NCBI GenBank assembly: GCA_048270425.1
Contig: JBLWSY010000003.1
Location: 62,001-126,000 of the forward strand
Length of the DNA stretch: 64,000 nucleotides
Origin: Oceanospirillum sp048270425
GTDB taxonomy: Bacteria; Pseudomonadota; Gammaproteobacteria; Pseudomonadales; Halomonadaceae
Direction of reading: 5' to 3'
In this document: positions 8,565-17,617 of the stretch, one piece after another
Layout of the letters: every line of letters begins with the position of its first letter
Numbering within the stretch: position 1 is the stretch's first letter
The notes under the pieces: model-generated
Told to the model about the DNA's origin: nothing
The model's input: the letters and a program-made list of their open reading frames with translations, nothing else
Databases searched by the model: none
Translations under genes and position numbers: made by a program

Positions 8565-9035
8565 ATGCAACTTACCCGTCAAACAGATTACGCCATCCGG
8601 GTTCTGATGTTCCTGGGTGTTCAGCAGTCTGACGAACTGGTAACGATCAGTGATATCGCGCACCATTTTGAGATCTCGCGCAATCACCTGATGAAGATTG
8701 TTCACAAGCTGGGTCAGCTGGGCTATATCCAAACCGTTCGCGGTAAGTATGGCGGCATGCGCATCAATATGGAAGCGGAAGAGATTTCCATTGGTAAGAT
8801 GGTTCGTGACTTCGAAACCTCGCTGGAAATCGTCGACTGTGAAAAGCTGATCTGCCCATTAACAGGTTCATGCGATATGAAGCCTATGCTGAAGAAAGCA
8901 CGCGATGCTTTCCTGAGCGTGGTTGATGAATACACCTTGCGTGACCTGCTGAAAAATCCTGCAGATATCCGTACTCTGCTGGGTCTGGATCTGAAAGAAG
9001 GCGAACTGCCTGTACAGGTAATGGCAGCGTCCTAA
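8565..9035 (+). CDS. nsrR: Rrf2-family transcriptional regulator, NsrR type
   Basis: Iron-sulfur transcription factor that senses nitric oxide in the characterised family members. The protein (156 residues) has an N-terminal winged helix (MQLTRQTDYAIRVLMFLG, recognition helix near ISRNHLMKIVHKL) and the three cluster cysteines Cys92, Cys97 and Cys103 (DCEKLICPLTGSCDM), the same spacing as in E. coli NsrR. It has the short cluster loop of NsrR rather than that of IscR. A GGGGG-rich ribosome site lies 8 bases before the ATG. Its divergent neighbour is an MFS transporter; no NO reductase or flavohemoprotein gene is nearby. A strong terminator follows. Confidence 0.85.
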   Translation: MQLTRQTDYAIRVLMFLGVQQSDELVTISDIAHHFEISRNHLMKIVHKLGQLGYIQTVRGKYGGMRINMEAEEISIGKMVRDFETSLEIVDCEKLICPLTGSCDMKPMLKKARDAFLSVVDEYTLRDLLKNPADIRTLLGLDLKEGELPVQVMAAS

Positions 9036-9065
9036 CCTGATCAGCTTCAGCGCTTTCTGTTACGC

Positions 9066-9102
9066 AAAACGGCATGATAGTTATCTATCATGCCGTTTTT
9101 TT
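9066..9102. terminator. Intrinsic terminator after nsrR
   Basis: Perfect 15-bp stem (AAAACGGCATGATAG / CTATCATGCCGTTTT), TTAT loop and a T run; A tract on the other side makes it usable in both directions. Confidence 0.9.
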
Positions 9103-9218
9103 ATGTTGATCATTTTGCCCTACAGCCCTTCTTTTTACTTGCGGTCAGTAAACGGTTCTTTTCTGTCAGCAAGGCGTTCGGTAAAGGTCGCAACAGAACG
9201 GCAACCAGAACAAACACG

Positions 9219-10484
9219 TCAGACCAGCAGTGCCACTACACCACCAATAGCCGAAGCCAGCCAAAGTGGCGCTGTAGCCTGAACTGCCAGGGCTCGGCCA
9301 CCAATCATAGCGGCCATGCTCCCCTTGAGGACAGAATTAACAATAGCTGCAATAACAATCCCCAGAACAGCCACATCCAATGCAAGCCCATCATCACGAC
9401 TCATACCGGAAAGGGATAGGTTGATCGGATCAACATCGGCAACACCTGAAGCCGCCGCCAGAATCAGAATCCCCGCATCCCCTACACTATCCTTTAACGC
9501 ACTACTCAACAGTAAAATAACCGCCAATAAGGCACCAAAACTAAGCGCAGAAGCCAATGAGAGCGGTTTTGAGGGTGGAGCGACATCATTAGGAACCGTC
9601 TGATTTCCCCGGTAAAGTAAAAACAGAGCAGGCAGATAAACCACAGCCATCATCACCAGTACTGGCACCAGTAACAAAGACACCAGATCCGGATTAATCA
9701 CTCCGGCCACCAAAAGTACACGGGGAAACATGGTGCCGCAGGCGAAAAGAATGCCTGCGGCTAAAAGAGGAGTCGCCTGCTTTGACTCCCGCGCCATCCG
9801 CGAGAACTGTAGGGTAAGTGCGGTAGAAGAAACCAGACCAGCAAAAAGTGCCGTGAGCATAATCCCCTTTCTGGCTCCGGCAATCTTCATGGCGAAGTAA
9901 CCGACAAAAGAGATGCTGGAGATCAGCACCACCATCCACCAGATCTCATAGGGGTTCAGCGACTGCCAGGGCCCCATCGCCTTATCCGGCAGAATCGGCA
10001 GTACCACAACAGAGATAATAAGAAGCTCCAGGGCGGCCCATAACTCTTTTTTCTCCAGCAGCCAAAGCCAGCGATGCAGCACACTTTTAAGACTAAGTAG
10101 CAGGGTTGTCACCACGGCCGCAGCAGACGCCTCTACCGGATAACCCTGCATCACTAATGCACCAAAACTAAAAGCCAGCAAAGCAGAGATCAGAGAAGTC
10201 AGAGAGACATCATTACCGGGCCTCTTCTGATGCTGAATATATGAGGCGGTAAGTGCCCCGGTCAGTCCAAGAAAAAAGATACCCAAAAGATAGCCACCCA
10301 GCTCTTCTGAAAGCAAAGAGCCCACAGCCCCCAATAAAGCGATCAAACCGTATGTTCTTAAACCTGCAATACGGGATCCATCCTGCATCTCACGGGTTCG
10401 CCAGCCCCGTTCAACACCAATTAAAAGCCCCAGCGAGAGCGCTATAGCCATCAGGCCCATAGAGTGGGTATCGCTTATTTGCAC
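9219..10484 (-). CDS. MgtC/SapB family membrane protein with DUF4010
   Basis: Integral membrane protein of 421 residues. The N-terminal third is an MgtC/SapB-type domain (GLLIGVERGWRTRE then GLRTYGLIALLGAVGSLL); the remainder is a DUF4010 multi-helix domain ending ASAIGGVVALLV. Roughly twelve hydrophobic helices. The fused MgtC-DUF4010 architecture is common in proteobacteria; a role in Mg2+ or envelope stress is suggested for MgtC itself, but not shown for this form. Single gene, convergent with nsrR. Confidence 0.8.
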   Translation of the reverse strand: MQISDTHSMGLMAIALSLGLLIGVERGWRTREMQDGSRIAGLRTYGLIALLGAVGSLLSEELGGYLLGIFFLGLTGALTASYIQHQKRPGNDVSLTSLISALLAFSFGALVMQGYPVEASAAAVVTTLLLSLKSVLHRWLWLLEKKELWAALELLIISVVVLPILPDKAMGPWQSLNPYEIWWMVVLISSISFVGYFAMKIAGARKGIMLTALFAGLVSSTALTLQFSRMARESKQATPLLAAGILFACGTMFPRVLLVAGVINPDLVSLLLVPVLVMMAVVYLPALFLLYRGNQTVPNDVAPPSKPLSLASALSFGALLAVILLLSSALKDSVGDAGILILAAASGVADVDPINLSLSGMSRDDGLALDVAVLGIVIAAIVNSVLKGSMAAMIGGRALAVQATAPLWLASAIGGVVALLV

Positions 10485-10804
10485 AGTAAAATCCTTCTAT
10501 ACAGCCGTTGGCGAACGGAAGAAATGACACTCAGGTAATCTCGTGGGTATTCACAGACGCCCCCGCTTACCAATGGACGCTATTTGTCGCTTAAGTATAT
10601 TGTCTATTTACAGTAACATACACCGCTACTAGGCTTTTGGTGGCTTGTTTTAACGGTGCAAAAAAAGCTTTTGGGACTCAGGTATCCATGCGTTTGCGGC
10701 TCATAATCCGGCTTAGATAAAAATCAGACGCAGTTTTTCGGTACCGGTACAGGGATCTGCTATCGGCATGACATCGCTTTTATCATCAAGGATCAGTTTG
10801 TTTT
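10485..10804. other. 320-base divergent intergenic region
   Basis: Separates the MgtC-like gene from the DUF4412-like gene. It is AT-rich near 10590-10625 with no convincing -35/-10 pair. A palindromic GGTACCGGTACC-like stretch occurs at 10740-10751 (GGTACCGGTACA). Nothing else recognisable. Confidence 0.5.
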
Positions 10805-11617
10805 ATGAAAATTCCTACATTGGTAACCCGCCTGGGTGCAGCTTTAACTTTCGGTATCAGCTCTATGGCCATGGCGGACATCAGCCTGACCTATCAGTCT
10901 CAGGCAACCCCTGAACATCGCAGCACCATTCTGGTTAGTGAAGACTTCATCCGTTTTGAAAACCCTATGGCTCCTGAGTTCTTCATGCTGTTCGATGTGA
11001 AGCGTCAGCATATGACATTGGTAGACAGTGAGAAGCGCAGTTACAGCATTCTGGATCGTGAAACCCTTGAAAGTCTGTCTGAGCAGATTGAAGTGACCCG
11101 TCGCGCTATCATGGCTGAGCTGGAAGCCGGTATGAAGGTCGCCAACGAAGAAGAGAAAGAGCAGATGGCTGAGATCCTTGAGCAGATCCAGCAGTTGGCT
11201 GAAGCACCGGAAAAACAGTTAGTTGAATATCAGCCGATGAACAGTGAGCAGGAAGTGAACGGCTACAACTGCCAGATGATCGAAGCTCAGGTTAATGGTG
11301 AAACCCAAGCTAAACTGTGTGTCGCAAACTCATCGGAAGTAGGCATTCCTGATGACGCTATGAACACCCTGGAATCCTTCCATAATTTTTCCAGCAGTGT
11401 ACATCAGCAGCTAAACCCTGGTGACGCCACAGAACTTTTATTTGTTATGAACAGCAAAAATCAGCTGCCGGTCTCTATCATGCGGACTTACCCATTAAGT
11501 GCCCAGGATGAATATCGGCTGACCGACGTTCAGACCCTAAGCATCCCTGCCTCGGCATTTCAGGTGCCGCAAGCCTTTGAAGCCAAAGATATCGAAGATG
11601 CCTTTATCGTCGAATAA
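10805..11617 (+). CDS. Exported DUF4412-like protein
   Basis: Predicted periplasmic protein of 270 residues with a clear signal peptide (MKIPTLVTRLGAALTFGISS, cleavage after AMA near residue 24). The mature part begins with beta-strands (DISLTYQSQA, STILVSEDFIRFE, FFMLFDVKRQHMTLVD) typical of LolA-like or DUF4412 proteins, followed by an acidic helical segment (about 95-145) and a second strand region containing two cysteines (YNCQMIEAQ, AKLCVANS) that could form a disulfide. The function is unknown. A terminator follows at 11677-11708, so it is probably a single-gene unit. The Shine-Dalgarno is weak (AGGAT, 13 bases upstream). Confidence 0.7.
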   Translation: MKIPTLVTRLGAALTFGISSMAMADISLTYQSQATPEHRSTILVSEDFIRFENPMAPEFFMLFDVKRQHMTLVDSEKRSYSILDRETLESLSEQIEVTRRAIMAELEAGMKVANEEEKEQMAEILEQIQQLAEAPEKQLVEYQPMNSEQEVNGYNCQMIEAQVNGETQAKLCVANSSEVGIPDDAMNTLESFHNFSSSVHQQLNPGDATELLFVMNSKNQLPVSIMRTYPLSAQDEYRLTDVQTLSIPASAFQVPQAFEAKDIEDAFIVE

Positions 11618-11676
11618 AACAGATATTTTTCAGACGTTAGCAGCCATTATTCTCAATTAGTCCTCTTTACATACTG

Positions 11677-11716
11677 AAGGCTCCGGTAATTTTTTTTATC
11701 GGAGCCTTATTTTTTT
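11677..11716 (+). terminator. Intrinsic terminator after the DUF4412-like gene
   Basis: Nine-bp perfect stem (AAGGCTCCG / CGGAGCCTT), T-rich 14-base loop, and a run of seven T after the stem. Confidence 0.85.
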
Positions 11717-11785
11717 CTTTACCAGAAATAATTTTCCGTCTATATAAGCACCGAAAATAAACCTTTTTTCTGGAGAGACTTATCA

Positions 11786-11995
11786 ATGGGCCGTGAAGAC
11801 GTATCCTTTGATGATACCGATGATATTTTTGATGACGCCGACGATGCTATTGCAGCGGATGACGAAGAAAGGGAACTGAGTAAAAAGGCATCGTCACTGG
11901 ATAAACGCCGTCTGATCGAAGACCGCCTTGAACAGAAAATGCTCAAGCGTAATATCGACGATTATTATGACTTTGATGATCTGGACGATGACTGA
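11786..11995 (+). CDS. PA3496-family small acidic protein
   Basis: A 69-residue, highly acidic cytosolic protein. Two Asp-rich segments (FDDTDDIFDDADDA and DFDDLDDD) flank a basic central helix (LDKRRLIEDRLEQKMLKR). This layout matches the family named after Pseudomonas PA3496, annotated as a putative envelope-integrity protein; its mechanism is not established. A GGAGAG site lies 8 bases upstream of the ATG. It stands between a terminator and the convergent K+ channel gene. Confidence 0.72.
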   Translation: MGREDVSFDDTDDIFDDADDAIAADDEERELSKKASSLDKRRLIEDRLEQKMLKRNIDDYYDFDDLDDD

Positions 11996-12015
11996 AATCA
12001 GTCATCGGACCTGAG

Positions 12016-12993
12016 TCAGGCCTTACTGCTACTATCTGAGTCCGAAGGCGGAAACGGAGGCTCATCAGCTTCAAACTGTTGAGCCTCCTGCTGTTTCTGA
12101 CCTTGTCTGACAGGGTGCTTCTGAAGGTTTTTTTCAGATTGCTCCAGACCTATTTCAAACTCTTGCTGCAGGCTATGCTCCTGCAGAATCTGACGCTGAA
12201 ACTCCAGCATTCGGCTGATATTATCCTCCAGCCTGCCCAGTCGGGACTCCATGCGATCGATCCGACGAAGCAATTCAGACTCCTTGTCGATCACCTCTTC
12301 TTCCTCTTTAGAAAGGAAGTACACCGAGAAGCTTGCCGTTAGCAGAGAGAAAAGCCCGATCCCCATCAGAATCAGAAAAGCCCCTACCAGCTTACCGACA
12401 GGACTGATCGGCACCAGATCGCCATAGCCCACAGTCGTAATGGTCACCAACGCCCACCAGATGCCGTTCCAGGGCGTATCAATCGCCGGGTCGATAATCG
12501 AGATCAGGGTTCCTGCTAGTACAACAAATACCGCGCTGACCAAAAGTGTCGTACCCAGATTATTCCGCGCCAGAATAGCGTGTACCGTCGATCCCATCGG
12601 CATCAGCAACGACAAAATCAGCACCACGCGAAGTATCCGCAGAATACTCGCCATGGAGCTATCACCCCAAAGAATCGGCAGGCCCAACAGCAGAATCACC
12701 AGATTCATCCAGTTGGTGCGAATATAGCGCCAACGCTGATCCACAATAGCAGTCAGCAGCAGGGTTTCGCCCAAGAAGAAAAACCAGATCAGAACATCTG
12801 TTGTACGATGAAAATGTGGCTCAACCTCCCCGGATAAACTCAGATACCAGGTGATCAGCATCCAGAGCGCCAGAAACAGCATCGGCCATTCCAGCCATTG
12901 CGCCCAGCGTCTTGCCTTTTGATTTTCGTCTCCGGCAACACCTGCTAAGCCCAGCCAGCGCCCCAGAGAAGAAGAGGATTTCAACGTAGTCAT
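12016..12993 (-). CDS. Voltage-gated-type potassium channel (six-helix, TVGYGD filter)
   Basis: Inner-membrane K+ channel of 325 residues. Helices S1-S4 occupy about 30-140, with an Arg-containing S4-like segment (LRILRVVLILSLLMPMG). The pore helix and selectivity filter TTVGYGD lie at about 184-192, followed by S6 (LVGAFLILMGIGLFSLLTASF). The cytoplasmic tail begins with KEEEEVIDKESELLRRIDRMES, a predicted coiled coil that should tetramerise the channel, and ends in an acidic Ser/Asp region. The gene lies 9 bases after the bile-acid-symporter-family gene stop and is likely co-transcribed with it. Physiological gating is not deducible. Confidence 0.87.
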   Translation of the reverse strand: MTTLKSSSSLGRWLGLAGVAGDENQKARRWAQWLEWPMLFLALWMLITWYLSLSGEVEPHFHRTTDVLIWFFFLGETLLLTAIVDQRWRYIRTNWMNLVILLLGLPILWGDSSMASILRILRVVLILSLLMPMGSTVHAILARNNLGTTLLVSAVFVVLAGTLISIIDPAIDTPWNGIWWALVTITTVGYGDLVPISPVGKLVGAFLILMGIGLFSLLTASFSVYFLSKEEEEVIDKESELLRRIDRMESRLGRLEDNISRMLEFQRQILQEHSLQQEFEIGLEQSEKNLQKHPVRQGQKQQEAQQFEADEPPFPPSDSDSSSKA

Positions 12994-13002
12994 AACAAAG
13001 GT

Positions 13003-13893
13003 TTAACTCTGACTTGCGACACCCGACTGACTATTAAGCACGCGTTTGCCCCACCAGAGGCCAAACAACATACTTGGCCCCCACATAAGAATACCGTAGA
13101 TCACTGGCGGCACTGACATCACGCTGTTACCCAAAATCGCACCGGTAACCAGCAAAGCTGTTCCGCCATTCTGAACCCCCACCTCAATCCCGATTGTCAG
13201 TTGCTGAGGCGCATTAAGGCCATTCACCCGGGCAAACAGATAACCCAGACCTAAAGCCAGGCTGTTCAGAACAATCACCGGCCAGCCAACAGCGGCCAGA
13301 AACGCCGGCATCTGAGTCCAGTGCTTAGCGACGATACCAATGATAACCATGGCCAGAAAACCGATAGACAGAGGCTTAACCACCTTAGCCAGCTTCTGAC
13401 TCAGTTCCGGTTTCTTCCCGTGTAGCCACATGCCGATCGACACAGGTACAACGGTAATCACAAACAGACGCAGCATGGTTTGAGCAATCGGCAGCTCAAT
13501 CGGTTGGGACGCCCCCATCCAGTGATCCAGCGACAACTGAGTCAGAAGCGGCATGGTGAAAGGTGTGATAACAGAAGCAAAAGCCGTTAATGTGATCGAA
13601 AGGGCAACATCACCACGGCTGAGGAAGGTCATCATATTCGAGGTCGCACCACCCGGTGCAAAAGAAAGCACCATAAGGCCCACAGCCAGTTCCGGCGGCA
13701 GCTGAAACAGGGTCACAACTCCAAACGCCAGGAGAGGCACAAACAGCATCTGGCCGGTCAACCCCACCAGAACCGCTCGCGGCAAAGTGAAAACACGACC
13801 AAAATCAGCTGGCCGTAAAGTCATACCCATTCCGAGCATGATAATAAAAAGGGCAGCAGGCAGAACCACCCCTAACAAAATTCCGCTGGACAT
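13003..13893 (-). CDS. Bile acid:sodium symporter (BASS) family protein
   Basis: Membrane transporter of 296 residues with about nine to ten helices. Family hallmarks are visible: GMTLRPADFGRVF near the N-terminus, the Gly/Pro-rich crossover SFAPGGATSNMMTFLSRGD (about 78-96) and the second repeat GIEVGVQNGGTALLVTGAI (about 229-247), which in the family contribute Na+ sites. Bacterial members transport organic anions with sodium; the substrate here is unknown. It is upstream of and probably co-transcribed with the K+ channel gene (9-base gap). Confidence 0.85.
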   Translation of the reverse strand: MSSGILLGVVLPAALFIIMLGMGMTLRPADFGRVFTLPRAVLVGLTGQMLFVPLLAFGVVTLFQLPPELAVGLMVLSFAPGGATSNMMTFLSRGDVALSITLTAFASVITPFTMPLLTQLSLDHWMGASQPIELPIAQTMLRLFVITVVPVSIGMWLHGKKPELSQKLAKVVKPLSIGFLAMVIIGIVAKHWTQMPAFLAAVGWPVIVLNSLALGLGYLFARVNGLNAPQQLTIGIEVGVQNGGTALLVTGAILGNSVMSVPPVIYGILMWGPSMLFGLWWGKRVLNSQSGVASQS

Positions 13894-14013
13894 GGTTTTG
13901 CTCCCGCTACCCTTTTTTAATCGCTATTCGCTTTGCTGTGCGCGCCTATTACCTTGCTACAGCCCGCTAATTTACAGTACTACTGACGATCCTAGTTGCC
14001 AGCACGTTTCACG

Positions 14014-14382
14014 TTATTCCGCAGAATCTTCCAGGTCGTCAATGCTGGCAGACTTAAGGCTGTTTTCATAATCCAGATCAAACACCATGACGGCCGGAGA
14101 GAGTTCGATAAACTGCTCAAACTGCTCAAAGGTCAGCTCAGGCCAGGACGCTTCATCTTCCTCCCAGGATTTCAGCTCATTCTCCAGAATATTCAGCCAG
14201 AACTCCTGAACCATATCATTAAGCTGGTCTTCATCCTCAATTTCAGGAATCAGATAAACTGTTGCTTCTTCGTTAACATCTGCCAGGGTTAAAGGCTCAC
14301 TGCCATCATCGAGGTTGTTGATCCAGTCAACAAACGCCTGAGTCAGTTTTACCGTCATTGCAGAACGATTCAGCATTTTCAT
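14014..14382 (-). CDS. Conserved hypothetical acidic protein
   Basis: A 122-residue, strongly acidic soluble protein that I do not recognise as a named family. It has a short N-terminal basic segment, then alternating helices (KLTQAFVDWINNL, LNDMVQEFWLNILENELKSW, LTFEQFEQFIELSP) and an Asp/Glu-rich tail. No cysteine, no membrane segment. The start is supported by a GGAG site 7 bases upstream. It lies between lysS (upstream on the same strand, with a terminator at 14469-14493) and the symporter gene. Confidence 0.65.
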   Translation of the reverse strand: MKMLNRSAMTVKLTQAFVDWINNLDDGSEPLTLADVNEEATVYLIPEIEDEDQLNDMVQEFWLNILENELKSWEEDEASWPELTFEQFEQFIELSPAVMVFDLDYENSLKSASIDDLEDSAE

Positions 14383-14468
14383 TGTGTATCTCCAGACAGT
14401 TCTTGCGAACCTGAAAAAAACATTTGGTCACGCTTGACCAAACTAATAAGCCGTCTCAATAAATAAAA

Positions 14469-14493
14469 CCCCGATATCCAGAGGATACCGGGG
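14469..14493 (-). terminator. Intrinsic terminator after lysS
   Basis: Read on the minus strand: CCCCGGTATCC / GGATATCGGGG stem with one mismatch, three-base loop and a TTTTATT tail, 8 bases past the lysS stop. Confidence 0.8.
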
Positions 14494-14500
14494 CTGAGGA

Positions 14501-16027
14501 TTACTTAGAATCCGCTTCCGGGCGCATATGGGGGAACAGCAGTACGTCACGAATGGACGGTGCATTGGTGAACAGCATCACCAAACGGTCGATACCGATA
14601 CCTTCACCGGCAGTCGGCGGCAGGCCGTATTCCAGCGCACGAATGTAATCCTGATCGTAGTACATCGCCTCGTCATCACCGGCGTCTTTCTCGGCAACCT
14701 GCTGCTCAAAACGCTCAGCCTGATCTTCCGCATCATTCAGCTCCGAGAAGCCGTTAGCGATCTCACGACCACCCACGAAGAACTCAAAACGATCGGTAAC
14801 AAACGGATTGTCATCGTTACGTCGGGCCAGAGGGGAAACCTCAGCCGGATATTCTGTGATGAAGGTTGGCTGCATCAGTTTATGCTCGGCCACCTCTTCA
14901 AAGATCTCGGTGTGGATCTTACCCAGACCCCAGATCGGTTTAACGTCGATCTTCAGGGATTCAGCAACCTGCTTAGCGGATTCCAGATCCTGCAGGCTCT
15001 CTTCGGTGATTTGTGGCGCGTGCGTGAGGATCGCTTCGATCATGGTCATGCGCACAAATGGCTTACCAAAGTCATAGGTGTCTTCCTGATACTGAACAAC
15101 AGTATCACCCAGTACATCCTGAGCGATGGTGCGCAGCATATCTTCGGTCAGATCCATCAGGTCCTTGTAGTCCGCGTATGCTTCGTAGAACTCCAGCATG
15201 GTGAACTCAGGATTGTGACGGGTAGAAAGACCTTCGTTACGGAAGTTACGGTTGATCTCGAAAACTTTCTCGAAGCCGCCGACAACCAGGCGCTTCAGGT
15301 ACAGCTCCGGGGCGATACGCAGGAACATATCACGGTCCAGTGCGTTGTGATGGGTCACAAACGGACGCGCGGTTGCACCACCCGGAATCACCTGCAGCAT
15401 AGGCGTTTCCGCTTCCATATAGCCACGCTGGCTCAGGTAGTTACGGATACCGCTAACCACTTTAGCGCGGATTTCAAACGCCTTACGGGATTCCTGATTC
15501 ATGATCAGGTCCACATAACGCTGACGGTAACGCATCTCCTGATCGGTCAGGCCGTGGAACTTATCCGGCAGCGGACGCAGAGATTTGGTCAGCAGTTCAC
15601 ACGTTTCGATGTAAACATACAGATCGCCTTTACCGGACTTGTGAACCGGACCCGATGCACCCACGATGTCACCAAAGTCCCAGCTCTTGATGTCAGCACG
15701 AACCTCTTCCGGCAGATTCTTCTTGTCCACGTAGAGCTGAATCTGACTGCTCATGTCCTGAATAACGATGAAAGGACCACGCATACGCATGATACGACCA
15801 GCAACAGATGCCTTACGGTTCAGCTGCTCCAGCTCTTCCTTATCCTTATCACCCAGCTCAGCCTGCAGTTCAGATGCCAGGGCATCACGGCGGAAGGTGT
15901 TCGGGAAAGCGTTGCCTTTTTCGCGACGCTCAGCCAGCTTGGCGCGACGCTCTGCGATCAGTTTGTTCTCTTCTGCTGCCGCGGCTGCGCTATCTAAGGG
16001 AGTGTCTTGCTGCTGTTCTGTAGCCAT
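14501..16027 (-). CDS. lysS: Lysyl-tRNA synthetase (class II)
   Basis: Charges tRNA-Lys in the cytosol. Length 508 residues, normal for LysS. An N-terminal OB-fold anticodon-binding domain (about 65-170, e.g. VAGRIMRMRGPFIVIQD) is followed by the class II catalytic core: motif 2 (FRNEGLSTRHNPEFTMLEFYEAYADY) and motif 3 (GEGIGIDRLVMLF). An extended Ala-rich N-terminus precedes the OB fold. The gene follows prfB on the same strand with a 95-base gap, the same prfB-lysS pairing known in enterobacteria, and is closed by a terminator at 14469-14493. Confidence 0.96.
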   Translation of the reverse strand: MATEQQQDTPLDSAAAAAEENKLIAERRAKLAERREKGNAFPNTFRRDALASELQAELGDKDKEELEQLNRKASVAGRIMRMRGPFIVIQDMSSQIQLYVDKKNLPEEVRADIKSWDFGDIVGASGPVHKSGKGDLYVYIETCELLTKSLRPLPDKFHGLTDQEMRYRQRYVDLIMNQESRKAFEIRAKVVSGIRNYLSQRGYMEAETPMLQVIPGGATARPFVTHHNALDRDMFLRIAPELYLKRLVVGGFEKVFEINRNFRNEGLSTRHNPEFTMLEFYEAYADYKDLMDLTEDMLRTIAQDVLGDTVVQYQEDTYDFGKPFVRMTMIEAILTHAPQITEESLQDLESAKQVAESLKIDVKPIWGLGKIHTEIFEEVAEHKLMQPTFITEYPAEVSPLARRNDDNPFVTDRFEFFVGGREIANGFSELNDAEDQAERFEQQVAEKDAGDDEAMYYDQDYIRALEYGLPPTAGEGIGIDRLVMLFTNAPSIRDVLLFPHMRPEADSK

Positions 16028-16122
16028 GGGTCTCTATCATCCAAAACATGAATCAATCGGATATTCAGCGCCAACTTTTGTCGGCGCTCTCACATAAAAC
16101 GGCAAAGGCGATAACCGGTCGG

Positions 16123-17221
16123 TTAAAGCCCCTGCTTAAGGCTCGCTTCGATAAAGCGGTCCAGGTCACCGTCCAGAACCGCCTGAGTGTTACGGTTCTC
16201 AACGCCGGTACGCAAATCTTTAATACGGGAGTCATCCAGTACGTAGGAACGAATCTGGCTGCCCCAACCGATATCAGACTTGGTATCTTCCAGCGCCTGC
16301 TTCTCAGCATTACGCTTCTGCATTTCCAGCTCATACAATTTCGCTTTCAGCTGCTTCATCGCACGGTCTTTGTTCGCGTGCTGTGAACGCTCAGTCTGAC
16401 AGGACACCACCACGTTGGTCGGCTCGTGGGTAATACGTACCGCAGAGTCGGTGGTGTTTACGTGCTGACCACCGGCTCCGGAGGAGCGGTAGGTATCCAC
16501 ACGAAGATCCGCCGGGTTGATATCCACTTCAAAGCTGTCATCGATCTCCGGGGAAACAAACACCGAGGAGAAAGAGGTATGACGACGGCCACCAGAGTCG
16601 AATGGGGATTTACGCACCAGACGGTGTACACCGGTTTCGGTACGCAGCCAGCCATAGGCATATTCGCCTTCAAAGCGAACGGTGGCACTCTTGATACCGG
16701 CAACTTCACCGGCGGATACTTCGATCAGCTCTGTTTTAAAGCCGTGGGCATCGCCCCAGCGCAGGAACATACGCAGCATCATATTGGCCCAGTCCTGAGC
16801 CTCAGTACCGCCGGAACCGGCCTGAATATCCAGATAGGCGTTACTGGCATCCATCTCACCGGAGAACATACGGCGGAACTCCAGTTTCTCCAGTTGCTCT
16901 TTCAGACTGTCGAGTTCAGCCTGAACCTCTTCAACGGTGCCTTCGTCGTTCTCTTCAACCGCCATATCCAGCAGATCCTGGGCATCGGCAAGGCCGGTAT
17001 CCAGATTGTCGATGGTCTCAACAACCAGCTCAAGACTGGCACGCTCTTTACCCAGCGCCTGAGCCCGCTCAGGCTCATTCCAGACTTCCGGCTGCTCCAG
17101 CTCGCGGTTAACTTCTTCTAGGCGGTCTTTCTTTTCAGCGTAGTCAAAGATACCCCCTAAGAACGTCTGTCCGCTCAGACAGGTCCTTAATGAGGTTATT
17201 GATCGGATTGATTTCTAACAT
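16123..17221 (-). CDS. prfB: Peptide chain release factor 2 with programmed +1 frameshift
   Basis: RF2 recognises UGA and UAA stops. The gene is in two frames: 17221-17147 codes MLEINPINNLIKDLSERT to Leu25, then an in-frame UGA (17146-17144). Skipping one base (17146) continues in the second frame, 17145-16123, giving 365 residues, the normal length. The site is the classic Shine-Dalgarno-like AGGGGG followed by TATCTTTGAC, which lets low RF2 levels promote its own synthesis. Downstream the protein has the SPF stop-recognition motif (RKSPFDSGG) and the GGQ catalytic motif (GAGGQHVNTTDSA). It is upstream of lysS. Confidence 0.96.
17141..17160 (-). promoter_or_regulatory. prfB recoding signal (SD-like element plus slippery CTT-TGA-C)
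   Basis: On the minus strand AGGGGGTATCTTTGACTA: internal Shine-Dalgarno AGGGGG, three-base spacer, CTT codon 25, then TGA. It is identical in layout to the characterised RF2 autoregulatory frameshift site. Confidence 0.93.
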
Positions 17222-17617
17222 GATGCTTGAAGCTCACAACTTACAAATAATTAAAGTGCAGCCTGTTAATCTGAATGCACTCTGCACAGGCAAATAATTC
17301 AGCACCTCAGATGCTCAACTTAACCGATAGGCTGTTAACGCTACCGTCAGGTAAAGGGCATCTTGAAAAGGGTGTGTACAAAACAAGAGCGTAATTCTAA
17401 CGAATCCCCCTCTGACCTACCAGCAATACCCACGGTAATGGTGCTCAATCCCCTTAAAAACCAGCAATACGGTGCCGTAACCAAAGGCCAAAGAATCGTC
17501 ACCGGAATAGTGGTGCAGAAGTGATAAGATGCCCTTAAAATGAAATGATATAAGAGTGCATAGTTCCGCGGCTCCGTGGCAGAATAAACATAATGACTCA
17601 GCGTTAGGAAGAAACAG
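17222..17617. other. 396-base divergent intergenic region between prfB and the 280-residue gene
   Basis: No gene recognised. It contains a short direct repeat CCAGCAATAC at 17420-17429 and 17461-17470. AT-rich stretches near 17240-17300 and 17530-17560 could hold promoters for the two divergent genes, but no good consensus pair is seen. Confidence 0.5.

Noticed and set aside
14528..15997. Open frame of 489 codons on the plus strand opposite lysS
   Set aside because: It is the antisense shadow of a complete, conserved lysS; no ribosome site and composition set by lysS codon use.
17144..17146. In-frame stop in prfB as a disabling mutation
   Set aside because: It is at codon 26 in the conserved recoding context, so it is regulatory.
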